A DNA stretch of 19,456 nt from Pseudomonadota bacterium (GCA_023426225.1 JAFABD010000005.1:1-19456); one strand, 5' to 3'; positions 7,274-15,300 are shown, counted from the stretch's first letter. The notes: a model not told the origin generated them from the sequence alone. Made by a program: numbers and translations.

Positions 7274-8461
7274 ATGACAGCGATTGAGACCGTGAAGCCC
7301 GAAGCGCTTGATCCGGCGGCGCAGGACGACCTGTTGTCGCGCGGTTACGGGCGGCGCGACCTTGCGCGGATCGCCGCGATCTTCGGCGCGGGCGCCGTTG
7401 CCGCAGCGGCGGGCCGCCCCGCCTGGGCATCGGGCGGCGTGCCCGATCCGGCACCCACGGCCAAGGTGCGGATCGGCGCCAACGAATGCTGGACCGGTCC
7501 GCTCGCCCCGGGACAGGTCGCCGCGGCCAAGATCATCGCGCTCAGCAACCGCTATGCCCCGCGCGACGAACGCGGCGACTTCCTTCGCGCCGTATCGGCA
7601 GTGGAGGGCGTCCCTGCCGACCATGTTGCGCCGTGGCCGGGGTCGAGCGACCCGCTGTCGCGCGCGGTCGTCACCTATTGCTCGCCGACGCGCGGGCTGG
7701 TGACCGCCGACCCGACGTTCGAGCTTGCCGGCCGCACCGCCGACTGGCTGGGCGCGCCCGTGAAGCGCGTGCCGCTGACTCCCGATTTCCGCCATGACGT
7801 GAAGGGGATGCTCGCCGCCGATCCCAATGCGGGGCTCTATTATATCTGCACGCCCAACAATCCCACGGGCACGATCACCCCGATCGAGGACATCGAATGG
7901 CTGATCGCCAACAAGCCCGCCGGGGCGATGGTGCTGGTCGACGAGGCCTATGTCCACTTCGCCGGCGTCCCGGTCGCGTCGCAGCTTGCGGTCAAGCACA
8001 AGGACGTGATCGTCATGCGCACCTTTTCCAAGATCTTCGGCATGGCCGGGATGCGCATGGGCTTCATCATGACCAACCCGGCCAACATCGCCAAGATGAT
8101 GCGCTATGACGGCGGGATGCAGTCGGGCGCGCTGCCGCTGCCGTCGCTGGCCTGCGCAACGGCCAGCCTCACCGCCAAGGCGCTGATCGACAAGCGCCGC
8201 GCCGAAATGGTCGCCGCGCGCGAACTGACGCTCGAGCATCTGAAGAAGCGCGGGCTGCATTTCGTTCCCACCCAGGCGAACATGGTGATGATCGACTGGA
8301 AGACGCGCGCGGCCAAGGACGTGCAGGCGGCATTCCGCAGCCAGAGCGTCGAAATCGGTCGTTCCTGGCCGATCTGGCCGACGATCTCGCGCATCACGAT
8401 CGGCTCGATGGCCGAGATGAAGCTGTTCTGCGCGGCGCTCGACAAGGTGTGGACCGCCTGA
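7274..8461 (+). CDS. HisC-like PLP-dependent aminotransferase with twin-arginine-type signal sequence
   Basis: Encodes 395 residues, ATG at 7274 with AGAGGGA upstream. Residues 22-52 read as a Tat signal: GYGRRDLAR with the RR pair at 27-28, a hydrophobic stretch at 31-46, and a candidate cleavage site after AWA (50-52). The remainder is a fold-type I aminotransferase of the histidinol-phosphate aminotransferase group: IGANECWTGP (67-76), NNPTGT (195-200), DEAYVHF (223-229), the PLP lysine K253 in FSKIFGMAGMRMGF, and a carboxylate-binding arginine in SRITIG (about 373). Export in folded form by Tat would suit a cofactor-loaded enzyme and would place the transaminase in the periplasm. That is inference; a cytoplasmic location with an unusual N-terminus is the alternative. 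It lies between a TauE/SafE permease and a TonB receptor, not in a histidine operon, so HisC function is unlikely. Confidence 0.9.
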   Translation: MTAIETVKPEALDPAAQDDLLSRGYGRRDLARIAAIFGAGAVAAAAGRPAWASGGVPDPAPTAKVRIGANECWTGPLAPGQVAAAKIIALSNRYAPRDERGDFLRAVSAVEGVPADHVAPWPGSSDPLSRAVVTYCSPTRGLVTADPTFELAGRTADWLGAPVKRVPLTPDFRHDVKGMLAADPNAGLYYICTPNNPTGTITPIEDIEWLIANKPAGAMVLVDEAYVHFAGVPVASQLAVKHKDVIVMRTFSKIFGMAGMRMGFIMTNPANIAKMMRYDGGMQSGALPLPSLACATASLTAKALIDKRRAEMVAARELTLEHLKKRGLHFVPTQANMVMIDWKTRAAKDVQAAFRSQSVEIGRSWPIWPTISRITIGSMAEMKLFCAALDKVWTA

Positions 8462-8734
8462 TTTCCCGCAGGGCGGCGGCACGGTGAAGCGCCGGCTGCC
8501 GCCCCGCCAAGCAGCAGGATGGGAATCGTAACGACCGCCGGTAGCGGCGGCATCATCGGCCGGAGGCGCGTGGTGCGCTCCCGGCAACGCGAGCGGCTTG
8601 CCCGCTCGATCACAGGAAGGGCCGAGTCGGAACTCGGCATCGCAGCCATGTTCGTTTCGTGTGTCAAAAAAGAGACAGAGAAGCGTCGGAGCGGAACCTG
8701 AAGGGGCATTCCATCAAGCGGAAGGGGGCTCCTC
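8462..8734 (+). promoter_or_regulatory. Leader/promoter region of the TonB-dependent receptor gene with tandem hairpins
   Basis: This 273-bp gap holds no gene. It contains the hairpin following the aminotransferase gene (8471-8504), then CGAGCGG/CCGCTCG (8590-8608, 5-nt loop) and GCCGAG/CTCGGC (8621-8638, 6-nt loop), then an A-rich stretch (8666-8677) and the ribosome binding site GGGGG before ATG 8735. The hairpins may belong to a 5' leader. No known riboswitch consensus was recognised by eye, and no promoter hexamers are convincing. Confidence 0.35.
8471..8504 (+). terminator. GC-rich hairpin after the aminotransferase gene, possible terminator
   Basis: GGGCGGC (8471-8477) pairs with GCCGCCC (8498-8504), extended by a few inner pairs, 10 nt after the aminotransferase stop codon. 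There is no U-tract, so termination may be partial or Rho-assisted; read-through into the receptor gene remains possible. Confidence 0.4.
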
Positions 8735-11284
8735 ATGAAGGGAAGTGTTTCGGTTACTGCGTTGGTCATCGGTCTGTTCGCCGCCACCCAGGCGCACGCA
8801 CAGAGCGATGCTCCGGTCCAGGTTGCATCGGCGGATATCGCCCAGGCCCAGTCGGCACCCAAGGGAACGGCGGGCGAGGAAATCATCGTCACCGGCACGC
8901 GCAGCACGGGAATTACCGCTGCGGAAAGCGCGACGCCGATCAAGGTGCTCGACGAGGCTGCGCTCAGCCATGTCGGCCAGCCCAATCTCAGCCAGGCGCT
9001 GACGCAGCTGGTGCCGTCGTTCGTCGCCCAGTCGTTCGGCGGCGACACCGCCAACCTGACGCTGTCGGCGCGGCTGCGCGGGATCAGTCCCAACCACACG
9101 CTGGTGCTCGTCAACGGCAAGCGGCGGCACGGCAGCGCCAATCTCCACGTCCTCGGCGGCCCCTATCAGGGTGCGGCGTCGCCCGATCTCGACCTGATCC
9201 CGCCCGAGGCGATCGCGCGGATCGAGGTGCTCGAGCAGGGAGCGGCGGCGCAATATGGTTCGGATGCGATCGCGGGCGTCATCAACATCATCCTCAAGAA
9301 TGACGACGAGGGCGGATCGGGCAGCTTCACCGGCGGCCGCTATTACAAGGGCGGCGGCGACACGCTGGGCGGCCAGATGCACATCGCCACGCGCATCGGC
9401 GACAAGGGCTATTTCAACCTGACCGGCATGTATCGCTTCCACGATTTCAGCCAGCAGGGCGGGCTCGACCTGCGCGTCACCGATGCGAACGGCACGCTGC
9501 TGTCGTCGCTCACGCCGGCGCAGGCGGCGATCCGCCAGCAGACGACCGGCTATCCCAACATCAACAAGATCGTCGGCGATTCGCGCTCGCGGCTGGCGAC
9601 GTTCACCTACAACACCGGCTATGACCTGGGCGGGGTGACGGTCTATTCGTTCGGCAGCTACAGCCGCCGCACCGCCAGCGCCTATGAGAATGTGCGGCTG
9701 CCCGATCGCATCATCGCGTCGCCGACGCTCGGCGTCGCGGGGTCGCTCACCACGCCGGGCGCGATCATCTTTGCGCCCAAGGGATTCAGCCCGCGCGAAG
9801 GGCTGGTCGAACAGGACTTCGCGCTCACCGGCGGCATCAAGGGCGAGATCGGCGGGTGGAAATGGGATCTGAGCTCGACCTATGGCGAGGATCACAACGA
9901 GATCTATACCTATGACAGCGCCAATGCCTCGCTGTTCGTCGACACGCATTTTACGCCGACCGACTTTTACGACGGTTCGTTCCGCAATCAGGAACTCACC
10001 GCCAATCTCGACGTCGCGCGCGAACTCGAGCTCGGCATGGCGGCGCCGCTGACGCTGGCATTCGGTGCCGAATATCGCGAGGGACGCTATACGATCGGCA
10101 AGGGCGATCCGGCATCGACGTACAAGGAGGGCGGCCAGTCCTATCCGGGCTTCACCGCCAGCGATGCGGGCGCGCACAGCCGCAACAACCAGTCGATCTA
10201 TCTCGACGTCGCGGCGACGCCGGTGACGGGGCTCAAGCTCGACGGCGCGCTGCGCTGGGAGCATTATTCGGACTTCGGCGAAAAGCTGATCTGGAAGGCG
10301 ACGGGGCGTTACGATTTCAACCCCGCATTCGCGTTGCGCGGCACCGTCAGCACCGGCTTCCGCGCACCGACGCTGGCCGAGGAATATTATTCGGCGACCA
10401 ACGTCTCGCCGACTTCGGCCACGGTGCAGTTGCCCGCCAACGCAGCGGCGGCGGGGATTGTCGGCTTCCAGCCGCTCAAGCCCGAAACGTCGACGACGTT
10501 CAGCGCGGGCGCGGTGTTCCGCCCGGTCAGCCGGCTGGCGATCACGCTCGACGCCTATCAGGTGAAGATCAAGAACCGCATCGTCGGGTCCAGCTCGATC
10601 GTCGGCAAGTCGGGCGGGGTGGTCGATCCGGTGACGGGCGCCGCGGTGCTTGCCGCGATCGCCGCGCACGGCAACATCCTCGACCCCACCGTCGGCAATG
10701 TCAGCGTCGCGTCGTTCATCAACGGCGTCGATACGCGCACGCGCGGCGTCGACCTGACCTTCAGCTATCCGACGCCGGTCGCGTTCGGGACGATCAACTG
10801 GACGCTGTCGGGCAACTATAACGAGACCAAGGTGACGCGCGTGCGCAGCGCGCTGGTCGACGTCTCGCCGATCAGCAACCTCGAGGATGCGTCGCCCAAG
10901 GTGAAGCTGGTGGCCGGGGCCAACCTTACCGCCGGGCCGATCGAGGTGACGCTGCGCGAGACCTTCTACGGCAAGACCTCGGCTCTCTATCGTTACTCCG
11001 GCAATTACGACTATCTGCGTAACGCGGTGGGCTTTGCCGCGATCACCGATTTCGAGGCGAGCTATGACTTCGGCGGGATGAAGCTCGCGCTCGGCGCGAA
11101 CAACCTGTTCGACAAGAAGCCCGAAAAGGTCCGCAACCAGCTCGCCGCGCGCGGCGCCACCGCGGGGCTGCCGAGCAGCCTGGTGCCCTCGTCGGGAACC
11201 AATGTGTGGAATTCGCCGCTCACCATTTCGCCATATGGGATCAACGGCGGATATTACTACGCGCGGCTTTCGTTCAAGTTCTGA
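8735..11284 (+). CDS. TonB-dependent outer-membrane receptor
   Basis: Encodes 849 residues. A Sec signal peptide covers residues 1-22 (cleavage after QAHA). A TonB box/extension with EEIIVTGTRS (48-57) follows, then the plug domain (about 60-190: LSQALTQLVPSF, RLRGISPNHTLVLVNGKRRH, IPPEAIARIEVLEQGAAAQYG and AGVINIILKN). The rest is a 22-strand-type beta-barrel ending in YYYARLSFKF, with the terminal aromatic needed for barrel assembly. The ATG at 8735 has GGGGG at good spacing. Such receptors import siderophores, vitamins, sugars or peptides using TonB energy; the ligand here is not evident. The gene follows the TauE/SafE-aminotransferase pair on the same strand and ends with a strong terminator, so it closes the block and is likely the uptake step for the substrate handled by its neighbours. 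Confidence 0.95.
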   Translation: MKGSVSVTALVIGLFAATQAHAQSDAPVQVASADIAQAQSAPKGTAGEEIIVTGTRSTGITAAESATPIKVLDEAALSHVGQPNLSQALTQLVPSFVAQSFGGDTANLTLSARLRGISPNHTLVLVNGKRRHGSANLHVLGGPYQGAASPDLDLIPPEAIARIEVLEQGAAAQYGSDAIAGVINIILKNDDEGGSGSFTGGRYYKGGGDTLGGQMHIATRIGDKGYFNLTGMYRFHDFSQQGGLDLRVTDANGTLLSSLTPAQAAIRQQTTGYPNINKIVGDSRSRLATFTYNTGYDLGGVTVYSFGSYSRRTASAYENVRLPDRIIASPTLGVAGSLTTPGAIIFAPKGFSPREGLVEQDFALTGGIKGEIGGWKWDLSSTYGEDHNEIYTYDSANASLFVDTHFTPTDFYDGSFRNQELTANLDVARELELGMAAPLTLAFGAEYREGRYTIGKGDPASTYKEGGQSYPGFTASDAGAHSRNNQSIYLDVAATPVTGLKLDGALRWEHYSDFGEKLIWKATGRYDFNPAFALRGTVSTGFRAPTLAEEYYSATNVSPTSATVQLPANAAAAGIVGFQPLKPETSTTFSAGAVFRPVSRLAITLDAYQVKIKNRIVGSSSIVGKSGGVVDPVTGAAVLAAIAAHGNILDPTVGNVSVASFINGVDTRTRGVDLTFSYPTPVAFGTINWTLSGNYNETKVTRVRSALVDVSPISNLEDASPKVKLVAGANLTAGPIEVTLRETFYGKTSALYRYSGNYDYLRNAVGFAAITDFEASYDFGGMKLALGANNLFDKKPEKVRNQLAARGATAGLPSSLVPSSGTNVWNSPLTISPYGINGGYYYARLSFKF

Positions 11285-11290
11285 GGATTG

Positions 11291-11329
11291 TGCCGGCCGC
11301 ACCATGACGGGGTGCGGCCGGCATGTTTT
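11291..11329 (+). terminator. Rho-independent terminator of the TonB receptor gene
   Basis: TGCCGGCCGCACC (11291-11303) and GGTGCGGCCGGCA (11311-11323) form a perfect 13-bp stem with a 7-nt loop, 6 nt after the receptor stop codon, followed closely by TTTT (11326-11329). Confidence 0.9.
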
Positions 11330-11625
11330 CACCGGTGCGGTGCGGCCCGTCGGCGGGACGGCAGGGCAACACCGTCAAATTTGTCAGGCAATACCGTGGT
11401 TTACCGGGGGTGGCGTGCCGCTTTGGGGCTGTCCTGCGCTGACAAATGGTTGCCAGCCCTGTTAACCATATTAGGACGGCTTCGGGCCTTTCATCGGCCC
11501 GGCCGGTGTCCATGATCCCCGTTATGGACACCGGCCTTATCCGGTCCGGTCGCGCACGAATCGGCCCATGGCCGCGGGCGATGCTGTGCTTGCCCCCTTC
11601 GTTCGAAACGATTTTTGCTGAGCGC
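11330..11625. other. Non-coding spacer between the TonB receptor terminator and tRNA-Thr
   Basis: No supported gene in about 296 bp. It contains TTAACCAT (11462-11469), which matches an 8-base variant reported for the CtrA response regulator in Caulobacter, and a pair of adjacent hairpins at 11483-11536. The region lies 3' of both the receptor gene (plus) and the tRNA (minus), so it is mainly a convergent terminator zone. Confidence 0.4.
11483..11536. terminator. Two adjacent hairpins, including a perfect 13-bp stem, in the convergent intergenic region
   Basis: CGGGCC/GGCCCG (11483-11501) is followed at once by GGCCGGTGTCCAT (11501-11513) paired with ATGGACACCGGCC (11524-11536) around a 10-nt loop. 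The two stems share the G at 11501, so they compete for one base. No U-run on either side. The position about 90 nt 3' of the tRNA suggests a terminator for the minus-strand transcript; a small RNA or repeat element is the alternative. Confidence 0.45.
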
Positions 11626-11701
11626 TGGTGCCGGATGCAGGGCTCGAACCCGCGACCTTCGGTTTACAAAACCGCTGCTCTACCAGCTGAGCTAATCCGG
11701 C
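11626..11701 (-). tRNA. tRNA-Thr, anticodon UGU, CCA end encoded
   Basis: Reading the minus strand gives a 76-nt cloverleaf: acceptor GCCGGAT pairing with ATCCGGC, D-loop TAGCTCAGCTGGTAGAGC, anticodon loop TTTGTAA with anticodon TGT (complement at 11666-11668), T-arm GGGTTCGAGCCC, discriminator A and genomically encoded CCA (11626-11628). The anticodon stem GCGGT/ACCGA has a G-A mismatch at its outer pair (27-43). The gene lies 18 bp downstream of the DUF429 stop codon and may be processed from the same transcript. Confidence 0.95.
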
Positions 11702-11719
11702 GACGGCTTCCCACTAGCT

Positions 11720-12628
11720 TCATGCGACGCCGAAGGTCCAGCCCTCAGTTTGCGCAAGGTCGCGATCGAGGCCGTCGGGAGCCCAGAGCGCCGGGCGCCC
11801 CGCCGCGCGGCGCAACCATGCGGCCGAAAGCATCGCGTCGGTGGCGTGGTCGTCATAACGCGGCAGCGGCGCATGCGGGCGCGATCCCAAGGCGGCGAGC
11901 ATCGTGTCGAGCGTCGCGGCGTCGCGGATCTTGGACGTGCCGCGGCGCATCCCCGCCTCGCGCGCCGCGAGCGCGGTATAGATCTCGACGAACAGCGGCC
12001 CGTCCTCGGGCACCGGGTCGAACGGCCACAGTCCGATCCGCCCGCGCAGCCGGTGGAGCACGCGCATCCCGGTCAGGCTCGACTTGCCCACCTGCGAGGC
12101 GCCGACCAGGTTGAAGCAGCTATACGGCGCCAGCCCCATCGCCTGCTGGCCGTGCTCGCACACGCGCAACCGGCCGCGGCCCGCCGGGAAGCGGTCGCCG
12201 CACGCGCCCATCTGGCGGAAATGGCGGGCGGCTTCGGGGTGGCGGACGAAGCCGCTCGCCGAAAGGTGCCGGTCGTCGCCGCACAGCGCCTCGACCAGCG
12301 CCCACAGTGCGGGGCCGTCGGCGGGGCTCTCCGTCCAGCCGGGAAAATAGGCGCCCGCATCGGCGAAGGGAAAGGCGGGCGAGAGGTCGAGCCCGATCAG
12401 CGCGCGCACCCGCCGCTGTGCCAGGCCCGCGAGCCAGTCGAGCAGTTCCGGACGCGACCAGGCGCGATCGACCAGCACCGGGGCGTCGTCGCCCGCCCGT
12501 GCATGCGCAACCGCCAGCCCGCGCGGGCGCTCGATCGCCTGGCCGGACCAGTCGATCGCGATGAAATCGGTGAAGCGGGGCGGGGCCTTTGGCCCGGCCG
12601 CATCCGCCGCATCCGTTGCGGCCGTCAC
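11720..12628 (-). CDS. DUF429 family protein, predicted RNase H-fold nuclease
   Basis: Encodes about 302 residues from GTG 12628. The protein opens with an RNase H-like strand FIAIDWSGQ, continues with IGLDLSPAFPF, and ends with the conserved DDHATDAMLSAAWL helix. These acidic motifs are what led this family (DUF429/COG2410) to be described as a predicted nuclease with an RNase H fold; activity is not established. The start is uncertain. GTG 12628 lies 8 nt after the rarA stop; GTG 12679 would overlap rarA by 43 bp and add a low-complexity tail. Neither has a strong Shine-Dalgarno. Tight linkage to rarA on the same strand implies co-transcription and, weakly, a link to nucleic-acid metabolism. 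Confidence 0.8.
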   Translation of the reverse strand: MTAATDAADAAGPKAPPRFTDFIAIDWSGQAIERPRGLAVAHARAGDDAPVLVDRAWSRPELLDWLAGLAQRRVRALIGLDLSPAFPFADAGAYFPGWTESPADGPALWALVEALCGDDRHLSASGFVRHPEAARHFRQMGACGDRFPAGRGRLRVCEHGQQAMGLAPYSCFNLVGASQVGKSSLTGMRVLHRLRGRIGLWPFDPVPEDGPLFVEIYTALAAREAGMRRGTSKIRDAATLDTMLAALGSRPHAPLPRYDDHATDAMLSAAWLRRAAGRPALWAPDGLDRDLAQTEGWTFGVA

Positions 12629-12636
12629 GCGTTCGC

Positions 12637-13962
12637 TCAACCGCGCTCGGCCTGACGCCGCGCGCGCATCGCGTTCCACCAGGCGATGCGTTCGCCGATC
12701 CGCTTTTCGGCGCCGCGGTCGGTGGGGGTGTAAAAGGTCTGCGGCGTCATTTCCTCGGGCCAGTAATTGTCGCCGCTGAAACCCTCTGCGGTGTCGTGGT
12801 CATAGGTATAGCCACGGCCATAGCCGATGTCCTTCATCAGCCGGGTGGGCGCGTTGAGGATGTTCGGCGGCGGCATCAGCGATCCGGTCTCGCGCGCACT
12901 GCGCCACGCGGTCTTGTGGGCGCTGTAGGCGGCGTTCGATTTGGGCGCGGTCGCGAGATAGAGGCAGGCCTGCACGATCGCCAGCTCACCCTCGGGCGAA
13001 CCGAGGAACTGGTATGCGTCCTTGGCGGCAAGGCATTGCGTCAGCGCGTTGGGATCGGCGAGCCCGATATCCTCGACCGCCGCGCGTACCAGCCGCCGCA
13101 GCACGAACAGCGGGTCCTCGCCCGCGGTGAGCATCCGCGCCAGATAATAGAGCGCGGCCTGCGGGTCGGAGCCGCGGATCGATTTGTGGAGCGCCGAGAT
13201 GAGGTTGTAATGCCCCTCGCGATCCTTGTCGTACACCGCCATCCGCCGCTGCAGCAGCTCGGACAGCGCCGCGGGGTCGAGCGGGGCGTCGGCGCCGATC
13301 GCGAACAGCGTCTCGGCCTGGTTGAGCAGGAAGCGCCCGTCGCCGTCGGCGCTCGCGATCAGCGCGGCGCGCGCCGCTTCGGTCAGCGGCAGCGATTGCC
13401 CCTCCAGCGCCTCGGCCCGGTCGAGCAACTGCCCCAGCGCCGCCGCGCCCAGCCGGTGGAGGATCAGCACCTGCGCGCGACTGAGCAGCGCGGCGTTGAG
13501 TTCGAACGACGGATTCTCGGTGGTCGCGCCGACCAGCGTCACCGTCCCGTCCTCGACGAACGGCAGGAAGCCGTCCTGCTGCGAGCGGTTGAAGCGGTGG
13601 ATCTCGTCCACGAACAACAGCGTGCGGCGCCCCAGCCGCGCATGATCGCGCGCCTCGGCGAACACCTTCTTCAGGTCCGCCACGCCCGAAAACACGGCCG
13701 AGATCGCGACGAAGCGCAGCCCCACCGCGTCGGCGAGCAGGCGCGAGATCGTCGTCTTGCCGGTGCCCGGCGGCCCCCACAGGATGATCGAGCTGAGCCG
13801 GCCGGCGGCCACCATCCGGCCGATCGCCCCGTCGGGCCCGGTCAGATGTTCCTGCCCGACCACCTCGTCGAGCGTGCGCGGGCGCAGCCGGTCGGCAAGC
13901 GGGCCGCCTTCGGCAACGGGGGCGGCGGTGGGAGCGGAGTCATCGGCGAAAAGGTCGGCCAT
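12637..13962 (-). CDS. rarA: Replication-associated recombination protein A (RarA/MgsA), AAA+ ATPase
   Basis: Encodes 441 residues, the normal RarA length. RarA is a cytosolic AAA+ ATPase related to clamp-loader subunits and RuvB; it acts at stalled replication forks and single-strand/double-strand junctions. Visible: MADLFADD start, PLADRLRPRTLDEVVGQEHL (21-40), Walker A GPPGTGKT (63-70), Walker B LLFVDEIHRF (115-124), sensor 1 TLVGATTENPSFELN, and the RarA-specific C-terminal tetramerisation region with EDIGLADPNAL, PKSNAAYSA and the GYTYDHD segment. The start ATG at 13962 matches the family N-terminus, although no clear Shine-Dalgarno precedes it and a GTG sits directly before it. It shares a 168-bp divergent spacer with the UbiM-like gene and is followed by the DUF429 gene. 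Confidence 0.97.
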   Translation of the reverse strand: MADLFADDSAPTAAPVAEGGPLADRLRPRTLDEVVGQEHLTGPDGAIGRMVAAGRLSSIILWGPPGTGKTTISRLLADAVGLRFVAISAVFSGVADLKKVFAEARDHARLGRRTLLFVDEIHRFNRSQQDGFLPFVEDGTVTLVGATTENPSFELNAALLSRAQVLILHRLGAAALGQLLDRAEALEGQSLPLTEAARAALIASADGDGRFLLNQAETLFAIGADAPLDPAALSELLQRRMAVYDKDREGHYNLISALHKSIRGSDPQAALYYLARMLTAGEDPLFVLRRLVRAAVEDIGLADPNALTQCLAAKDAYQFLGSPEGELAIVQACLYLATAPKSNAAYSAHKTAWRSARETGSLMPPPNILNAPTRLMKDIGYGRGYTYDHDTAEGFSGDNYWPEEMTPQTFYTPTDRGAEKRIGERIAWWNAMRARRQAERG

Positions 13963-14130
13963 CACGCGCAAGATAGGGCGGTCTTGCGCGAATTGCATCC
14001 TTGTCGGCGGATCGCTGTCTCGGCGGATCGGCGTGCCCCGGCGGGGCGGGCGGGGCAGAGTTGATCTGCCGCAACGCTCGCGGTCGCCGCCCGGCGCAGC
14101 AACGGGGGCCAGCAACCAGGGAGGCCGGAC
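13963..14130. promoter_or_regulatory. Divergent spacer between rarA and the UbiM-like gene
   Basis: This 168-bp region must hold the start signals for both genes. The plus-strand gene has a good ribosome binding site (GGGAGG at about 14119-14124). No clear promoter hexamers or operator dyads could be assigned by eye. Confidence 0.4.
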
Positions 14131-15300
14131 ATGGAATGCGACGTCATCATCGTGGGCGGCGGCCCGGCGGGACTCGCCTTTGCGCGCTCGCTTGACGATG
14201 CGGGGCTCGACGTCGTGATCGTCGAACGCCAGCCCGAGGCGGCGCTTGCCGAACCGGCGTTCGACGGGCGCGAGATCGCGTTGACCCAGCATTCGATCCG
14301 TCTGCTCAAGGGGTTGGGGGCATGGGATTTCCTGAAGCCCGAGGACGTCGCGCCGCTGCGCAAGGCGCGCGTGCTCAACGGTGCGTCCCCCTTTGCGCTC
14401 ACCTTCGATCCGGGCGACGCGCCCGAGGGCGAACTGGGGATGCTCGTCCCCAACCATCGCATCCGCGCCAGCCTTTATGACGCGCTGGCCGGCCAGGCGG
14501 GCGTCCGGCTGCTCGCCGGGCGCGGCGTGACGCGGGCCGAGGCGCGCCGCGACGCCGCCGAGGTCGAACTCGACAATGGCGAGACGCTGCGGGGCCGGTT
14601 GCTCGTCGCGGCGGATTCGCGCTTCTCGTTCATTCGCGACCAGCTCGGCATTTCGGCCGAGATCAACCGGCTCCAGCGGTCGATGATGGTCGTGCGCGTG
14701 CGCCACGAGCGCGATCATCAGGGGATCGCGACCGAATGGTTCGATCATCACCAGACGTTCGCGATGCTCCCGCTCAACGGCAACCAGTCGTCGGCGGTGC
14801 TCACGCTTCCTGCACAGGCGATGGAGGCGGTGGCCGCACTCGACGACGCGGCGCTCGGTGCCGAGCTCACCCGTCGCTATTCGGCGCGGCTCGGCCGGCT
14901 GGAAGTGGCAAGCTCGCACCATGTCTATCCGCTCGCGACGACCTGGTCGCGCCATTTCGCGGCGACGCGCGCGGCGCTGATCGGCGACGCGGCGGTGGGG
15001 ATGCATCCGGTGACGGCGCACGGCTTCAACCTGGGGCTCAGCGGGCAGGCGATCCTCGCGGCCGAGGTGCGCGAGGCCAAGCGGCGGGGCCGCGACATCG
15101 GCGGCACCGGCCTGCTCCGTCGTTTCGAACGCGCGCACCGCACCGCGAGCTGGCCGCTCTATGCCGGCACCAACCTGATCGTGCGCGTCTATACCGATGA
15201 ATCGATGCCCGCGCGGGTGATCCGCCACGCCGGCCTGCGCCTCGGTGCCCGGCTGCCGCTTGTCCGCAAGTCGGTGCGCACGATGCTGATGGCGCGTTAG
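14131..15300 (+). CDS. ubiM: FAD-dependent hydroxylase of the UbiH/UbiM family (ubiquinone biosynthesis)
   Basis: Encodes 389 residues; ATG at 14131 follows GGGAGG at good spacing. It is a class A flavin monooxygenase: the Rossmann motif VIIVGGGPAGLAFARSL (5-21), a central DG-type motif present as ADSRFSF (161-167, Ser in place of Gly), and the second FAD motif GDAAVGMHPVTAHGFNLGL (285-303). The HPVTAHGFN form fits the UbiM branch, which hydroxylates the ubiquinone precursor ring in several alphaproteobacteria, rather than the HPIAGQGFN form of UbiH/F/I. This subgroup call is from memory of the motif and less certain than the family. The enzyme should be peripheral to the inner membrane. It is transcribed alone and ends at a hairpin terminator. 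Confidence 0.9.
   Translation: MECDVIIVGGGPAGLAFARSLDDAGLDVVIVERQPEAALAEPAFDGREIALTQHSIRLLKGLGAWDFLKPEDVAPLRKARVLNGASPFALTFDPGDAPEGELGMLVPNHRIRASLYDALAGQAGVRLLAGRGVTRAEARRDAAEVELDNGETLRGRLLVAADSRFSFIRDQLGISAEINRLQRSMMVVRVRHERDHQGIATEWFDHHQTFAMLPLNGNQSSAVLTLPAQAMEAVAALDDAALGAELTRRYSARLGRLEVASSHHVYPLATTWSRHFAATRAALIGDAAVGMHPVTAHGFNLGLSGQAILAAEVREAKRRGRDIGGTGLLRRFERAHRTASWPLYAGTNLIVRVYTDESMPARVIRHAGLRLGARLPLVRKSVRTMLMAR

Noticed and set aside
7274..8461. Authentic HisC of histidine biosynthesis
   Set aside because: Signal-like N-terminus, altered N-terminal substrate motif (ECWTGP) and no histidine genes nearby argue for a different substrate.
6389..8587. 732-codon open frame on the minus strand opposite the TauE/SafE and aminotransferase genes
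   Set aside because: Covers two well-supported plus-strand genes and has no recognisable domain.
8462..8734. Cobalamin or SAM riboswitch before the TonB receptor
   Set aside because: A local CCGGCAACG string looks slightly SAM-like, but the remaining conserved boxes of either class are absent.
8714..11332. 872-codon open frame on the minus strand opposite the TonB receptor
   Set aside because: It mirrors the receptor gene, is Arg/His/Ala-rich low-complexity sequence with no family motif, and has no ribosome binding site. It is a high-GC antisense artefact.
11626..11701. tRNA-Thr as a mobile-element attachment site
   Set aside because: No integrase, no direct repeat of the tRNA 3' end and no foreign-looking DNA next to it.
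12589..14064. 491-codon plus-strand frame opposite rarA
   Set aside because: Antisense of a canonical rarA; Arg/Gln-rich with no motif.
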